Notes: generated by a model from the letters alone, not told the origin. A DNA stretch of 64,000 nt from Parafrankia irregularis (GCF_001536285.1 NZ_FAOZ01000001.1:1-64000); one strand, 5' to 3'. Shown: positions 8,260-17,648, counted from the stretch's first letter. Numbers and translations: made by a program.

Positions 8260-10482
8260 CTACGACGACTGGCCCTCGGTGGAGGTCGGCGTGTCGCCCT
8301 GCCGTTGCTGTGGTGGGGCCGTGGTGGCAGTGGCGGTGGCGGCCGGGGCGGATTTCACGCCGTTGAGGCGCGCCAGGTAGGCGTTGTAGGCGTCGAGCTG
8401 CTCGTCGACCCCTGTCGTGTCGACCCGCCGCTCGCGGTTGCGGGCGCGGCGCTCGTCGGTGCGGGCCCACTGCACCGCGAGCACGAGCATCACGATCAGG
8501 GTCGGGACCTCGCCGAACGACCACGCGATGCCACCGGCGGTGCCCTGGTCGTCCAGCGGGCTGTCGCCCCACGGCCGGACGAGGACGTCGTACCAGCCGC
8601 TGCCCAGGACCGTCGTCGTACTCATCATCGTCAGCCCGAGGAAGGCGTGGAACGGGATGACCGCGACCAGCATGAGCACCCGCCCCGGATGCGGTGGGCG
8701 TTTCGGCAGCGGGTCGACGCCGATCAGCACCTCGAAGAAGTAGAAGCCCGTCATGAGGAAATGGGCGTTCATGAAGAGGTGGCCGAGGTGGTTGTTCATC
8801 AGGTCACTGAGCAACGAGCTCAGGTAGATCACGTAAAGGCTGCCGGCGAAGTTCGCCGTCACGAACAGCGGGTGGGTCAGGATCCGGGCCGGCCAGGAAT
8901 GCAGGGCGGCGACCAGCCATTCCCGCGGTCCGCTGCGGTAGGGCGCGGGCGCGGTCCGCAGCGCCCGCAGCGCGAGGGTGATCGGCGCGCCGAGAACCAG
9001 CGGTATCGGCGCCAGCATGGTGAGGATCATGTGCTGGGCCATGTGCACGCTGAGCAGCACCGGCCCGTAGCGCCCGAGTCCGCTGGACGTCACCACGACG
9101 ACCAGCAGGAGCCCGCCGAGGAACCCGATGGTGCGCCCGACCGGCCACCGGTCGCCCCGGCGCGTCAGCCGGATCACGCCGGCGATGTAGAGCCCGGCGG
9201 CGAGCACGCACAGCCCGATGAACACCCAGTCGGGACGCCAGTCGGCCAGCAGCCGCCACGGGGTCGGCGCCGGCGGCATCGGGTAGCCCAGCAGTGCCTC
9301 GGTGGCGTCCTTCGGCACCGCCGCGTCGTTGACCGGGGTCGACGTCCGGGAGAGGGCGGCGGCCAGGCCGAACGTCGCCGCCAGGACGCAGCTCTCGATC
9401 AGCGCGAGCCGGCGGAACAGCTGACGGCGGGCCAACTGTCCGCCCTCGGCCGCGGCACCGGCCGCGGCTTTGGCCCTGCTCCCGGCACTGGCCTCTGCAC
9501 CGGCCCCGGCTTTGGCCTCGGTTTCGCTGTCAGCCGCGCCTGTGCTCCCCGCCTCGGCGGTGGCTTCGCTCCCACCCTCGGCGGTGGCTTCGCTGCCTGA
9601 GTCGGCGGTGGCCGCGGTGGCGATGACCCGGCGGCGGGTCAGGCCACCGAGGGCCACCGCGGCCAGCAGGCCGGCGACCTTGCCGAGGACCATCAGGCCG
9701 TACCGGTCGTCGAACAGCGGGCCGAAGCCGCCGAGACGGATCGCGGCGCTGGCGATCCCGCCGACGGCGGTGAACGCGGCGGCGCCGGCGGCGACCCGGG
9801 AGTAGCGACGCAGGGCGGCGGTGAACGGGGCGTCCGCCACCGTTCGCATGGTCAGCAGCGCCAGCAGGCCGCCCAGCCAGACAACCGCCGCCAGGATGTG
9901 CACGCCGAGCGCGACGACGGCCAGCGCGTGCTGCGACGACCCGGCGGCGTGGCCGGTGAAGACCGGCGGGAGCAGCGCGACGCCGGCCAGCGCCAGCAGC
10001 CAGCCGGCGGCGACCGTCGACATCAGCGTCGGCGCGATCAGCACGATGACCAGCGCGCCCGCGGCCACGCCGACCAGGGCCCTGCCCTGCGACGTCGCGC
10101 TCACGAACGAGCGCAGCGCGGACGGGTCGAGGACGTCGCCGGCCGGCCGGGCGGAGATGTCGGAGGCGGTGAAGACGAGCTCCGCCAGCGTCGCGGCCAG
10201 CCAGACCGCGGCGGCGAGGGCGGCGGCGCGGGCATGCCTGCGGGCGGCGGCACCGAGCCGGCCGTCCCTGGACGGAATGAGGACCGCCGCGGCCAGCAGC
10301 CAGCCGACCACGCCGACCGAGGCGATCTCCCCCACGACCCGGGAGAGCGGCAGGCCCCAGTGGGTGAGCGACCCGGCGTCCGGCAGACCCGGCAGGGTCG
10401 CCACCGTGGGGTTGGTGGCTACCGTCACCAGGACCGCGATCAGCGCAAGCAGGGCGCCCAGGGCGAGCAGCGGAGCGGTCAT
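8260..10482 (-). CDS. CopD copper transport / CtaG oxidase-assembly fusion
   Basis: This polytopic membrane protein of 740 residues joins two copper modules. Residues about 1-290 form a CopD-type domain (HALAVVALGVHILAAVVWLGG). A low-complexity Ala/Glu/Gly linker at about 290-360 contains repeats of the type EATAEGGS. Residues about 390-700 form the CtaG (caa3 oxidase assembly factor) domain, with the membrane HMAQHM motif. It probably moves copper across the membrane and supplies it to cytochrome oxidase. The gene follows copC after 7 bases, so the two are co-transcribed. The C-terminal 50 residues are hydrophilic and disordered. It converges with the P450 gene ending at 8096. Confidence 0.9.
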   Translation of the reverse strand: MTAPLLALGALLALIAVLVTVATNPTVATLPGLPDAGSLTHWGLPLSRVVGEIASVGVVGWLLAAAVLIPSRDGRLGAAARRHARAAALAAAVWLAATLAELVFTASDISARPAGDVLDPSALRSFVSATSQGRALVGVAAGALVIVLIAPTLMSTVAAGWLLALAGVALLPPVFTGHAAGSSQHALAVVALGVHILAAVVWLGGLLALLTMRTVADAPFTAALRRYSRVAAGAAAFTAVGGIASAAIRLGGFGPLFDDRYGLMVLGKVAGLLAAVALGGLTRRRVIATAATADSGSEATAEGGSEATAEAGSTGAADSETEAKAGAGAEASAGSRAKAAAGAAAEGGQLARRQLFRRLALIESCVLAATFGLAAALSRTSTPVNDAAVPKDATEALLGYPMPPAPTPWRLLADWRPDWVFIGLCVLAAGLYIAGVIRLTRRGDRWPVGRTIGFLGGLLLVVVVTSSGLGRYGPVLLSVHMAQHMILTMLAPIPLVLGAPITLALRALRTAPAPYRSGPREWLVAALHSWPARILTHPLFVTANFAGSLYVIYLSSLLSDLMNNHLGHLFMNAHFLMTGFYFFEVLIGVDPLPKRPPHPGRVLMLVAVIPFHAFLGLTMMSTTTVLGSGWYDVLVRPWGDSPLDDQGTAGGIAWSFGEVPTLIVMLVLAVQWARTDERRARNRERRVDTTGVDEQLDAYNAYLARLNGVKSAPAATATATTAPPQQRQGDTPTSTEGQSS

Positions 10483-10489
10483 CGGACGA

Positions 10490-11137
10490 CTACTCCCGCT
10501 TCCGTCGCCGGAACACCACGTACGCGCCGCCCAGGGCGACCAGTGCGGCTATGAGGAGGCCGATGATCCACCAGTCCTCGCCCTCCTTCGGGGGAGCCGG
10601 TTGCGCCGGCGGTGTCGTGGCGGCGGCCCCCGCGGCCACCGACGTCGACGCGGGTGCGGACGCCGGTGCGGACGCGGAGGCCGATGCGCTCGTGGCCGGC
10701 CCTGCGGTCGCCGTCGCGGTCGTGCTCGCGGCCGGGCCGGCGGCGGTGGCCGTGAAGGAGAACTCACCGGTGATCGGGTGGCCGTCGGCGGAGACCACGC
10801 GCCACGTTACGTGGTATTCGCCGGGTGTGGCGCCGCGCAGCGGCACCGTCAGGGTTGTCTCGATGACCTGCGGCGGGCCGGTCTGCAGGGTCCGGCCGTC
10901 GCTGCCGGTCACCACGACCGTCGCGTAGTCCGTCCAGACGGGTTCGTTGAAGACGAGGGAGATCCGGTCGGGCGGTGCGCTGACGGTGGAGCCGTCGCCT
11001 GGCTCCGTGCGCAGCACCGTCGAGTGCGCCCACGCGGCGCGAGGCGCCGCCAGCAGGGCTGCGAGGACCAGCAGGAGCAGCGCGGCCAGTGCCGCGGGTG
11101 CCGGGCGGGAAGCCGGGGCGAACGATCCTCGTTGCAC
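10490..11137 (-). CDS. copC: CopC-domain periplasmic copper-binding protein, C-terminal anchor
   Basis: This 215-residue CopC/YobA-type protein has a signal peptide that should be cut after AWA-37, leaving His38 as the mature N-terminus, the usual copper ligand position. The CopC signature VSADGHPITGEF, with further ligand candidates Asp and His, is present. A Pro/Ala/Ser/Thr-rich spacer of about 70 residues follows, then a C-terminal membrane helix (WWIIGLLIAALVALGGAYVVF) with an RRRKRE tail. It is therefore an exported, membrane-tethered copper chaperone, partnered with the CopD-CtaG protein just downstream. The start is GTG 11137; a short inverted repeat lies 16 bases upstream. Confidence 0.92.
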   Translation of the reverse strand: MQRGSFAPASRPAPAALAALLLLVLAALLAAPRAAWAHSTVLRTEPGDGSTVSAPPDRISLVFNEPVWTDYATVVVTGSDGRTLQTGPPQVIETTLTVPLRGATPGEYHVTWRVVSADGHPITGEFSFTATAAGPAASTTATATAGPATSASASASAPASAPASTSVAAGAAATTPPAQPAPPKEGEDWWIIGLLIAALVALGGAYVVFRRRKRE

Positions 11138-11152
11138 CGGGCAGAGTCTACG

Positions 11153-11169
11153 TTCTACCAGCGGTAGAA
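11153..11169. promoter_or_regulatory. Inverted repeat upstream of copC, candidate operator
   Basis: TTCTACC-AGC-GGTAGAA is a perfect 7-base inverted repeat with a 3-base spacer, 16 bases upstream of the copC start. The position fits an operator for a repressor of the copper operon. The sequence does not clearly match a CsoR or CopY site known to me, so the regulator is unassigned. Confidence 0.4.
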
Positions 11170-11239
11170 GGACGGACGGTACGACCGCCGGGCGCCCGCG
11201 CCGCCGGCGACCGACGGCCCCGACGGCCCCGACGAGCCC

Positions 11240-13066
11240 TCAGCCCACGCCGAACCCGGCCGGTGCGGCCCGCAGCGCGCCCAGCAGGCGTTCCAGCCGC
11301 CCCCGCGGCGTCTCCACCAGGGTCAACGTCAGGACGTCCTGCTCGGCCTCGCCCACCAGGGCGCGGACGACGGCCCGGGCCTCGTTCTTCGACAGTGCTC
11401 GCCCGTCCCGCGCCGCGACGCGGATGACACCTTCGCGCAGGACGTTCCCGATCCGGCCGTGGGCACGTTCCAGCAACCATCGGGCGAGGAGATCGCCGCT
11501 GACGGTCCCCTCGGGGTCGATCAACGCCGCCTCGACGGTCACGTGCTGCGCACCGCCCGACGAGGGCGACGACGGCGGGAAGCTCAGCCGGTATTTCGAG
11601 GCCAGCAGATCCGTGAGCTGGGCGCGGGCGGCCGGGGTGGAGACATCGGGATGGTCCGCCGGCACCAGGAACCGAACGTGCGTCCCGGTCACGGCCAGCA
11701 GCCCACGCAGGAGCAACGGCCCTGGATCCGCGGTGAGGTCGACCTCGAAGGCCGCATCGGCGTCGAGATCGCGCAGATAGTCCGAACCGGCGAAAAGCAC
11801 CCGTAGCCCCAGTCGGCGGGCTCCCGGCGGCCCGGCCGTCTCGCCGATCACCGTGGCCGGCCTGGATGCACTCGAAGGCGGCGATGCGGGTGATGCGGGT
11901 GATGCGGGTGATGCGGACGGCGCGGAGGCCCGGGTCGCCGCGGAACCGCCGTCTCCAGCGGCCCGGTCCGCGCCGGCGGCGCTTTCCACCGACTGGCGGC
12001 CGTGGGTGTAGATGCGGGTTCCGAAACCTTCGGACACCCGGTCGAGGACCTTCCAGGTCCGGCTGGTCGGCGCGCACACGTACAGGTCACTCGCGCTGCC
12101 CACCGCCTGCGCCCCGTGGTAGCGGTTGAAGGCCGGGAGAATTGTCTCGAAAACAACGCCGAGCTGCTGTGCGGACTGCTGGACCTGAAATCCCAGCATC
12201 GGATGGAGGCGGCTGTGCCCGTAGGCGACGACCACCACGCCGTTCACCTTGTCCCGCAGGCCCGAAAGGCCGCGCCCCAGAAACAGCCCGACACCATCCG
12301 GCGTGTACGGAGGGTCGGTGAAGACGAGATCCGCCCATTCCCGCGCCGCGGGCGGGAGCATGAATCGCAGATCACCGAAAAGGGTACGGATCGGGAGGCC
12401 TTCCGAACGGGCTGTCGCGTCGATGTACGCAAGGGTCCGTTCGTCGAGGTCGACCACGGTGATGTCGGCCCGCGGGCAGACCCGGGCCAGCGCGACCGAG
12501 GTCAGATCATGGTCGCCGACGAACAGCACCCGCCGACCGGCGAGATCGTAGGTGGAGCACAGCCAGCTCGCGCGGCGGGCCAGGGTCGGCGCCGTGGCGG
12601 CGACATGGTCGAGGTCACGGCGCGGAGCGGGCGCCCCCTCGATCAGCTCGGCCAGCGCCCGCACCCGCGCGGCGGACTCGGGATCCGCCGCGGGGCCGAC
12701 GCCGTCGGTGGCGTCGAAGCCTTCGGCGGGGCCGAGGCCCGCGGCCCGCGCGGTGCCGGCCGGTTGGTCGTCGGCTGGCGCGGCCAGCTCGCCCAACCCG
12801 AAGAATTCGCGGTACCGGGCGGTGAGCTCCGGTCGGATGCGCAGCCCTTCGGGACTTTCTTCGAGGTCGCCCCCAATACTGCGCAGAAGGTCCTCCACAG
12901 CCCTTCGCGGGGTTGCCGTCAGGGCGATGAGCGCCTCGATCGGCTGGCTGCCCCGGGTCAACAGCGAGAGAATTTCGCGGAGCGGTCGCGAACGCACACC
13001 GAAGCCGCCGACAAAGGCCGCGACAGCATCCACCGTGGACTTTTCGCCGGTCATGTCGACAGTCAT
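11240..13066 (-). CDS. BpsA-like (PF01861, branched polyamine synthase family) protein
   Basis: This protein has 608 residues from ATG 13066; an in-frame GTG at 13162 is an alternative. An N-terminal winged-helix-like part (about 20-80) is followed by a Rossmann fold with FVGDHDLTSVALA (GDHD at 184-187), TVVDLDERTLAYID (206-209) and FTDPPYTPDG (251-260). This order of motifs is that of N4-bis(aminopropyl)spermidine synthase BpsA, whose signature is GDDD followed by DPPxT. In BpsA it transfers aminopropyl groups to make branched polyamines. Here one Asp of GDDD is His, so activity is uncertain. The last 200 residues, after an Ala/Ser-rich linker, form an extra domain I do not recognise. It is divergent from the NADH dehydrogenase gene. 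Function is inferred from the family. Confidence 0.65.
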   Translation of the reverse strand: MTVDMTGEKSTVDAVAAFVGGFGVRSRPLREILSLLTRGSQPIEALIALTATPRRAVEDLLRSIGGDLEESPEGLRIRPELTARYREFFGLGELAAPADDQPAGTARAAGLGPAEGFDATDGVGPAADPESAARVRALAELIEGAPAPRRDLDHVAATAPTLARRASWLCSTYDLAGRRVLFVGDHDLTSVALARVCPRADITVVDLDERTLAYIDATARSEGLPIRTLFGDLRFMLPPAAREWADLVFTDPPYTPDGVGLFLGRGLSGLRDKVNGVVVVAYGHSRLHPMLGFQVQQSAQQLGVVFETILPAFNRYHGAQAVGSASDLYVCAPTSRTWKVLDRVSEGFGTRIYTHGRQSVESAAGADRAAGDGGSAATRASAPSASPASPASPASPPSSASRPATVIGETAGPPGARRLGLRVLFAGSDYLRDLDADAAFEVDLTADPGPLLLRGLLAVTGTHVRFLVPADHPDVSTPAARAQLTDLLASKYRLSFPPSSPSSGGAQHVTVEAALIDPEGTVSGDLLARWLLERAHGRIGNVLREGVIRVAARDGRALSKNEARAVVRALVGEAEQDVLTLTLVETPRGRLERLLGALRAAPAGFGVG

Positions 13067-13190
13067 ATCATTCGAGGGGGCAACCGTGGTCAGGTCGGTC
13101 CCGGGCACGCGGGAGGTCCCGACGTCCGCCACCGTTCGGACATCCACTGCCCCGACGCCCACCTGGCCGGCGTCCCGCGGGCGGGAGCAG

Positions 13191-14654
13191 GTGGCCAGGC
13201 CCCGGGTGGTCGTGCTCGGCGGTGGCTTCGCCGGGCTGCGCCTGCTGCGCCGGCTCGAGGCGCTGCTGCCCGCCGACCGGGCCGAGCTGATCGTGATCTC
13301 CCCGGTGGATCACCTGCTGTACACCTCGCTGGTACCGCAGGTCTGTGCCAGCACCGTCGAGCCCCGCCATCTCGCCGTGTCGCTGCCCGCCGTGCTGCGG
13401 CGGACCCTGCTGTGTCTCGGTGACGCGGTCGCGGCCGACCTGGCGGCACCGGCCGATGCGCAGGCCCCGGCTGGCCTGTCAGCCCCGGATGGCGGCCTCG
13501 CAGCCTCGGCTGGCCTCGCAGCCCCGGCCGCGATGGCAGCCCCGGCCGCGACAGCTGCCGGAGTCGGCCGGCGGACGGTGACCGTGCGTGCCGCCGACGG
13601 GTCGACCCGGGCGATCACCTGGGACCGGCTGGTCATCGCCGCCGGTTCGGTGACGGCGACACCGGACGTACCGGGGCTCGCCGAGCATGCCCTGGGCCTG
13701 AAGAACCTCGACGAGGCCGTGGCGCTGCGTGACCACGTGTTGTCCCGGCTGGAGCTCGCCGACGCCACCGACGACCCGCGCCGCCGCGGCGCGCTGTGCA
13801 CGTTCGTCGTGGTCGGCGGCGGCTACACCGGCACGGAGCTGGCCGCGCAGATGGCGGCGTTCACCCGACGGGCCGCGGCGGCCTACCGACGCCTGCGGCC
13901 GGCGGACGTCCGGTGGCTGCTGGTGGACCACTCCCCCCGGCTGCTGCACGATCTCGCGCCGGCACTCGGCCGGCGCGCGGCACGGGTGCTGTCCCGGCGC
14001 GGGATCGAGCTGCGCCTGGGCACCTCGGCCGTGCGGATCGGCCCGGACTCGCTCACCCTCGCCGAGGGCGGGTCCAGCGTCCGCCGGCACACCCAGGTCG
14101 CGACCCACACCGTCGTATGGTGCGCCGGTGTGTGCGCCAGCCCGCTCGCCGCGGCGCTCGGCCTGCCGACCGAGCACGGCCGGATCGTGACCGACGAGTT
14201 CTTCCGGGTGCCGTCGGTCGAAGATGTCTTCGCCCTCGGTGACATCGCCGCGGTGCCGGACTCGGCCCGCGGCGGTGCGCCCGCCGGTCAGACCGCCCAG
14301 CACGCCGTCCGCCAGGGCGCGGCGGCGGCCCGCAACGTCGCGGCGTCGCTCGGCGTCGGGTCGCCGCGCCCCTACCGACATCGTGACCTGGGCTTCGTCG
14401 TGGATCTCGGTGGCCGTGACGCGGTGGCGAACCCTTTCGGTGTCACGCTGAGCGGGCCACCCGCGGCCCTGCTGACCCGCGGCTACCATCTGGCGTCACT
14501 CCCGGCGACCGCGAACCGAATGCGGGTGGCGACCGACTGGCTGCTCAACGCCGCCTTCGGCCAGGAGATCACCCACTACGTTCCGTCCGGCACGCAGCAG
14601 GAGACGATCGCCACCGCCGAACACACCGGGATCTACCGCACGCCGAAGAGTTGA
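13191..14654 (+). CDS. Type II NADH dehydrogenase-like FAD oxidoreductase
   Basis: This 487-residue pyridine nucleotide-disulfide oxidoreductase fold has an N-terminal FAD-binding VVVLGGGFAGL, a second dinucleotide site FVVVGGGYTGTELA, and the FAD-contact VFALGDIAAVP. This is the NDH-2 pattern: a single-subunit, non-proton-pumping NADH:quinone oxidoreductase bound peripherally to the membrane. An Ala/Pro-rich low-complexity insert of about 35 residues lies after the first FAD segment (about 88-125) and is unusual. The GTG start at 13191 follows a GGGAG about 4 bases upstream. The stop codon lies inside a 14-base motif (14646-14659) that recurs inverted in the repeats downstream. Confidence 0.85.
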   Translation: MARPRVVVLGGGFAGLRLLRRLEALLPADRAELIVISPVDHLLYTSLVPQVCASTVEPRHLAVSLPAVLRRTLLCLGDAVAADLAAPADAQAPAGLSAPDGGLAASAGLAAPAAMAAPAATAAGVGRRTVTVRAADGSTRAITWDRLVIAAGSVTATPDVPGLAEHALGLKNLDEAVALRDHVLSRLELADATDDPRRRGALCTFVVVGGGYTGTELAAQMAAFTRRAAAAYRRLRPADVRWLLVDHSPRLLHDLAPALGRRAARVLSRRGIELRLGTSAVRIGPDSLTLAEGGSSVRRHTQVATHTVVWCAGVCASPLAAALGLPTEHGRIVTDEFFRVPSVEDVFALGDIAAVPDSARGGAPAGQTAQHAVRQGAAAARNVAASLGVGSPRPYRHRDLGFVVDLGGRDAVANPFGVTLSGPPAALLTRGYHLASLPATANRMRVATDWLLNAAFGQEITHYVPSGTQQETIATAEHTGIYRTPKS

Positions 14655-14762
14655 GGATTCTCGTCGTGCCGGCTCACGTCGCCGGGGATCCCACACCGTC
14701 ACGCAGCACTAGCAATTCATCCCAAGAGCGACAAAAGGTGCGGCCGATGTCGCCACCGATCG

Positions 14763-14810
14763 AAGATCATGCAATTTTGGTTGTCCCGACGACCGAAATC
14801 CTCAACTCTT
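14763..14810. repeat. 48-bp imperfect palindromic repeat, copy 1
   Basis: This element opens with AAGA and closes with TCTT, with an inner ATTTTGGTTGTC/GACGACCGAAAT pair. Its right end AATCCTCAACTCTT is the exact inverted copy of AAGAGTTGAGGATT at 14646-14659, which spans the stop of the NADH dehydrogenase gene. It is the first of two units spaced 95 bases apart in the gap between converging genes. The whole gap 14655-14987 contains no gene. Confidence 0.7.
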
Positions 14811-14857
14811 GTCTGGTCGCAACGGTTATCCGGAGTGAAGCCCGAGCTCACCGCTGG

Positions 14858-14905
14858 AAGATCACGGGATTTTGGTCGTCCTGGCGACCACGATCCTCAA
14901 CTCTT
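14858..14905. repeat. 48-bp imperfect palindromic repeat, copy 2
   Basis: This has the same length and layout as the copy 95 bases upstream: AAGA, five variable bases, GGATTTTGGTCG, then CGACCACGATCC, five bases and TCTT. It is followed by ACCCGGCAGAAGCC and a GAAGCCCGAAG tract. The same downstream words, with variation, follow the related palindromes at 36860 and 47635. It could serve as a terminator between the converging NADH dehydrogenase and P-type ATPase genes, though no T-run is present. Confidence 0.7.
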
Positions 14906-14987
14906 ACCCGGCAGAAGCCACAGCAGCCATTGCAGCCACAGCCCGAAGCCCGAAGCCCGGGACCTTGCTGACAGGGTTGGCCTCAGG

Positions 14988-17648
14988 CTAGGGCGCCGCG
15001 CCCTGGTGTGCGGCGGGCTCGTGGCCGGCGGCCTTGCCAGTGGCGGCACCGACGGCGGCGGCACCGAAGGCGGCGCGGTCGAGACGGCGGCGGATGAAGA
15101 TCCAGGCGATCTCCAGGAGCAGCCCGGCCCCGGCGGCGATCGCCACCCCCGTCCACGGCCCGGTGGTGCCCACCAGCGACAGCTGGAAGAACTCCTGGCC
15201 GAACGGCACCACCAGCACCAGCGCGAACGCCCCCGCCATCACGGCGACCAGCAGGATCCGCCACCACGTGTACGGACGAGCCACGATCGCCAGCGCCCAC
15301 AGCGCCACCAGGAACAGCGTCAGGGTCGCCATGGACGTCTCGGCGTCCAGATCGTCGTAGATCGAACGGCCGACGAAGTAGGAGATCAGGGTCGCCGTCC
15401 CGGCGATGATCCCGGCCGGCAGCGCGAACGACAGGACCCGGCCGACGAAGTCCGGGCGGGCCCGTTCCGCGTTCGGGGCCAGGGCCAGGAAGAACGCGGG
15501 AATGCCGATCGTCAGGGAGCCCAGCAGCGTCAGATGCCGGGGCAGGAACGGATACGGCACCTGGGTGATCACGACGACGATCGCGAGCAGCACCGAGTAG
15601 ACCGTCTTGGTCAGGAAGAGGTTCGCGACCCGCTCGATGTTGCCGATGACCCGCCGCCCCTCCCCCACGACCGAGGGCAGGGTGGCGAAGCTGTTGTTCA
15701 GCAGGACGATCTGCGCGACCGCCCGGGTCGCCTGGCTGCCGGAGCCCATCGAAACGCCGATGTCGGCGTCCTTGAGCGCCAGCACGTCGTTGACGCCGTC
15801 ACCGGTCATCGCGACGGCATGCCCTCGGGACTGCAGGGCGGCGACCATCTCCCGTTTCTGGTTCGGGCTGACCCGCCCGAAGATCGAATGGGTCTCCAGG
15901 ACGTCCGCCAGGGCGTCGCGGTCCTCGGGAAGGGTCCGGGCGTCCACGGGGTCGTCCGCGCCGGGCAGGCCGAGCGTGCGGGCGACGGCACCGACGGACA
16001 GCGCGTTGTCCCCGGAGATGACCTTCGCGGCGACCCCCTGCTCGGCGAAGTAGCGCAGCGTGTCCGACGCCTCGGGGCGCAGCCGCTGCGCGATGACGAC
16101 CAGCGCCACCGGCGTGGTGCGGTCGGGAACGCCGCCGGGGTCGTCGGCCGCCGCGGCGAGGTCGTCGCCGAACCGGGCCAGCAGCAGCACTCGCAGGCCC
16201 CGCGCGCCGAACTCGTCGACCTCGGCCAGCGCCGGGTGGCCGGCGGGCAGCAGGACGTCCGGTGCGCCGATGAGCCAGGCGGTCACCGCGCCGGCGGGGT
16301 CGGCGATCGCCGCGCCGCTCCACTTGCGCGCCGAGGAGAACGGCACCTCGCCGCGGACGGACCAGCCGTCCTGGGCGGGGTAGGAATCGATGATGGCCTG
16401 CATGCTCGGGTTGGGCCGCCTGTCCGCGGCTCCGAGCGCGCCGAGCACGGCGCCGACCGTCGCACGCGTCACCGCGGCGCCCGTGGCCGGCGCATCCGAC
16501 GTCGTTGCCTCCGTGGCCGGCGCGTCCGTGGCCGGCGCGTCCGTCGTGGTCGCGTCCGAGGGCGTCGGGCCGGCGTCGACGAGGCGCAGCTCGGCGACGT
16601 CCATCGCCGCCTCGGTGAGGGTTCCGGTCTTGTCGAGGCAGACGACGTCGACCCGGGCCAGCCCCTCGATCGCCGGGAGCTCCTGAACGAGGCACTGCCG
16701 GCGCCCGAGGCGCACCACGCCGACGGCGAACGCGACGGAGGTGAGCAGCACGAGTCCCTCGGGCACCATCGGGACGAGCCCGGCGACCATCCGCCGGATC
16801 CCCTCCGCCAGATCGTCGTCGTTCACCGTGATCTGGCTGATGACCAGCGCGATCCCGGTGGGAATGATCATCCAGGTGACGACCCGCAGGATCGTGTTGA
16901 TGCCGTTGCGGAGCTGGGAGTTGACCAGGGTGAAGCGGCTCGCCTCCTCGGCGAGCTGCGCGGCGTAGGCGGCCCGGCCGACCCGGGTCGCGCGGAACGC
17001 ACCCGTGCCCGCCACCACGAAGCTGCCGGACATCACCTGGTCACCGGGCTGCTTGTGGACGGGGTCCGCCTCACCGGTGAGCAGCGACTCGTCGACCTCG
17101 AGGCTGCCCGCCTCCAGCACGAGACCGTCCACCGCGATCTTGTCGCCCGAACCGAGCTCGATCACGTCGTCGAGCACGATCTCGGCCGCCGCCAGCTCCG
17201 CGGCGACGCCGTCGCGGCGCACGAGCGGCCGTGCCTCCCCGACGACGGCGAGCTGGTCCAGGGTCCGCTTCGCGCGGATCTCCTGGATGACGCCGATCAG
17301 CGTGTTGGCGATGATCACGCCACCGAACAGCGCGTCCTGGATCGGGCCCACGATCGCGATGAACACGAAGAGCACACCGATGATCGCGTTGATCCGGGTG
17401 AGGACGTTCGCCCGGATGATCTCGCCGACCGACCGGCTGGACCGGACCGGAACGTCGTTGACCCGGCCGTCCGCGACCCGCTCCGCGACCTCGGCGGCGT
17501 TCAGCCCCCGCGCGGAGAGCTCCGCGCCGCCACCGGCGCCACCAGCGCCGTCGGCGTCACCGCCGGTCGCCCCGTCCGGCTCCTCGGCCCCGTCACCGGC
17601 GGCGGTGGGCCCGGTGGAGTCGGGCGACGTGGCCACTGGGCGGTCCAT
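14988..17648 (-). CDS. CtpE-like P-type cation ATPase
   Basis: This 886-residue P-type ATPase has an actuator loop TGEA (191-194), a membrane PEGL motif (296-299), the phosphorylation site DKTGTLT with Asp339, and the hinge MTGDGVND. The pattern, in particular VPMVPEGLVLLTSVAF and RRQCLVQELPAIEGLA, resembles mycobacterial CtpE, which takes up calcium. There is no N-terminal heavy-metal-binding domain, so calcium or magnesium is more likely than copper or zinc. The first 45 residues are Gly/Ala/Asp-rich. An insert with the repeat TDAPA follows the phosphorylation site. Ten hydrophobic segments can be drawn. The start is ATG 17648. Confidence 0.88.
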   Translation of the reverse strand: MDRPVATSPDSTGPTAAGDGAEEPDGATGGDADGAGGAGGGAELSARGLNAAEVAERVADGRVNDVPVRSSRSVGEIIRANVLTRINAIIGVLFVFIAIVGPIQDALFGGVIIANTLIGVIQEIRAKRTLDQLAVVGEARPLVRRDGVAAELAAAEIVLDDVIELGSGDKIAVDGLVLEAGSLEVDESLLTGEADPVHKQPGDQVMSGSFVVAGTGAFRATRVGRAAYAAQLAEEASRFTLVNSQLRNGINTILRVVTWMIIPTGIALVISQITVNDDDLAEGIRRMVAGLVPMVPEGLVLLTSVAFAVGVVRLGRRQCLVQELPAIEGLARVDVVCLDKTGTLTEAAMDVAELRLVDAGPTPSDATTTDAPATDAPATEATTSDAPATGAAVTRATVGAVLGALGAADRRPNPSMQAIIDSYPAQDGWSVRGEVPFSSARKWSGAAIADPAGAVTAWLIGAPDVLLPAGHPALAEVDEFGARGLRVLLLARFGDDLAAAADDPGGVPDRTTPVALVVIAQRLRPEASDTLRYFAEQGVAAKVISGDNALSVGAVARTLGLPGADDPVDARTLPEDRDALADVLETHSIFGRVSPNQKREMVAALQSRGHAVAMTGDGVNDVLALKDADIGVSMGSGSQATRAVAQIVLLNNSFATLPSVVGEGRRVIGNIERVANLFLTKTVYSVLLAIVVVITQVPYPFLPRHLTLLGSLTIGIPAFFLALAPNAERARPDFVGRVLSFALPAGIIAGTATLISYFVGRSIYDDLDAETSMATLTLFLVALWALAIVARPYTWWRILLVAVMAGAFALVLVVPFGQEFFQLSLVGTTGPWTGVAIAAGAGLLLEIAWIFIRRRLDRAAFGAAAVGAATGKAAGHEPAAHQGAAP

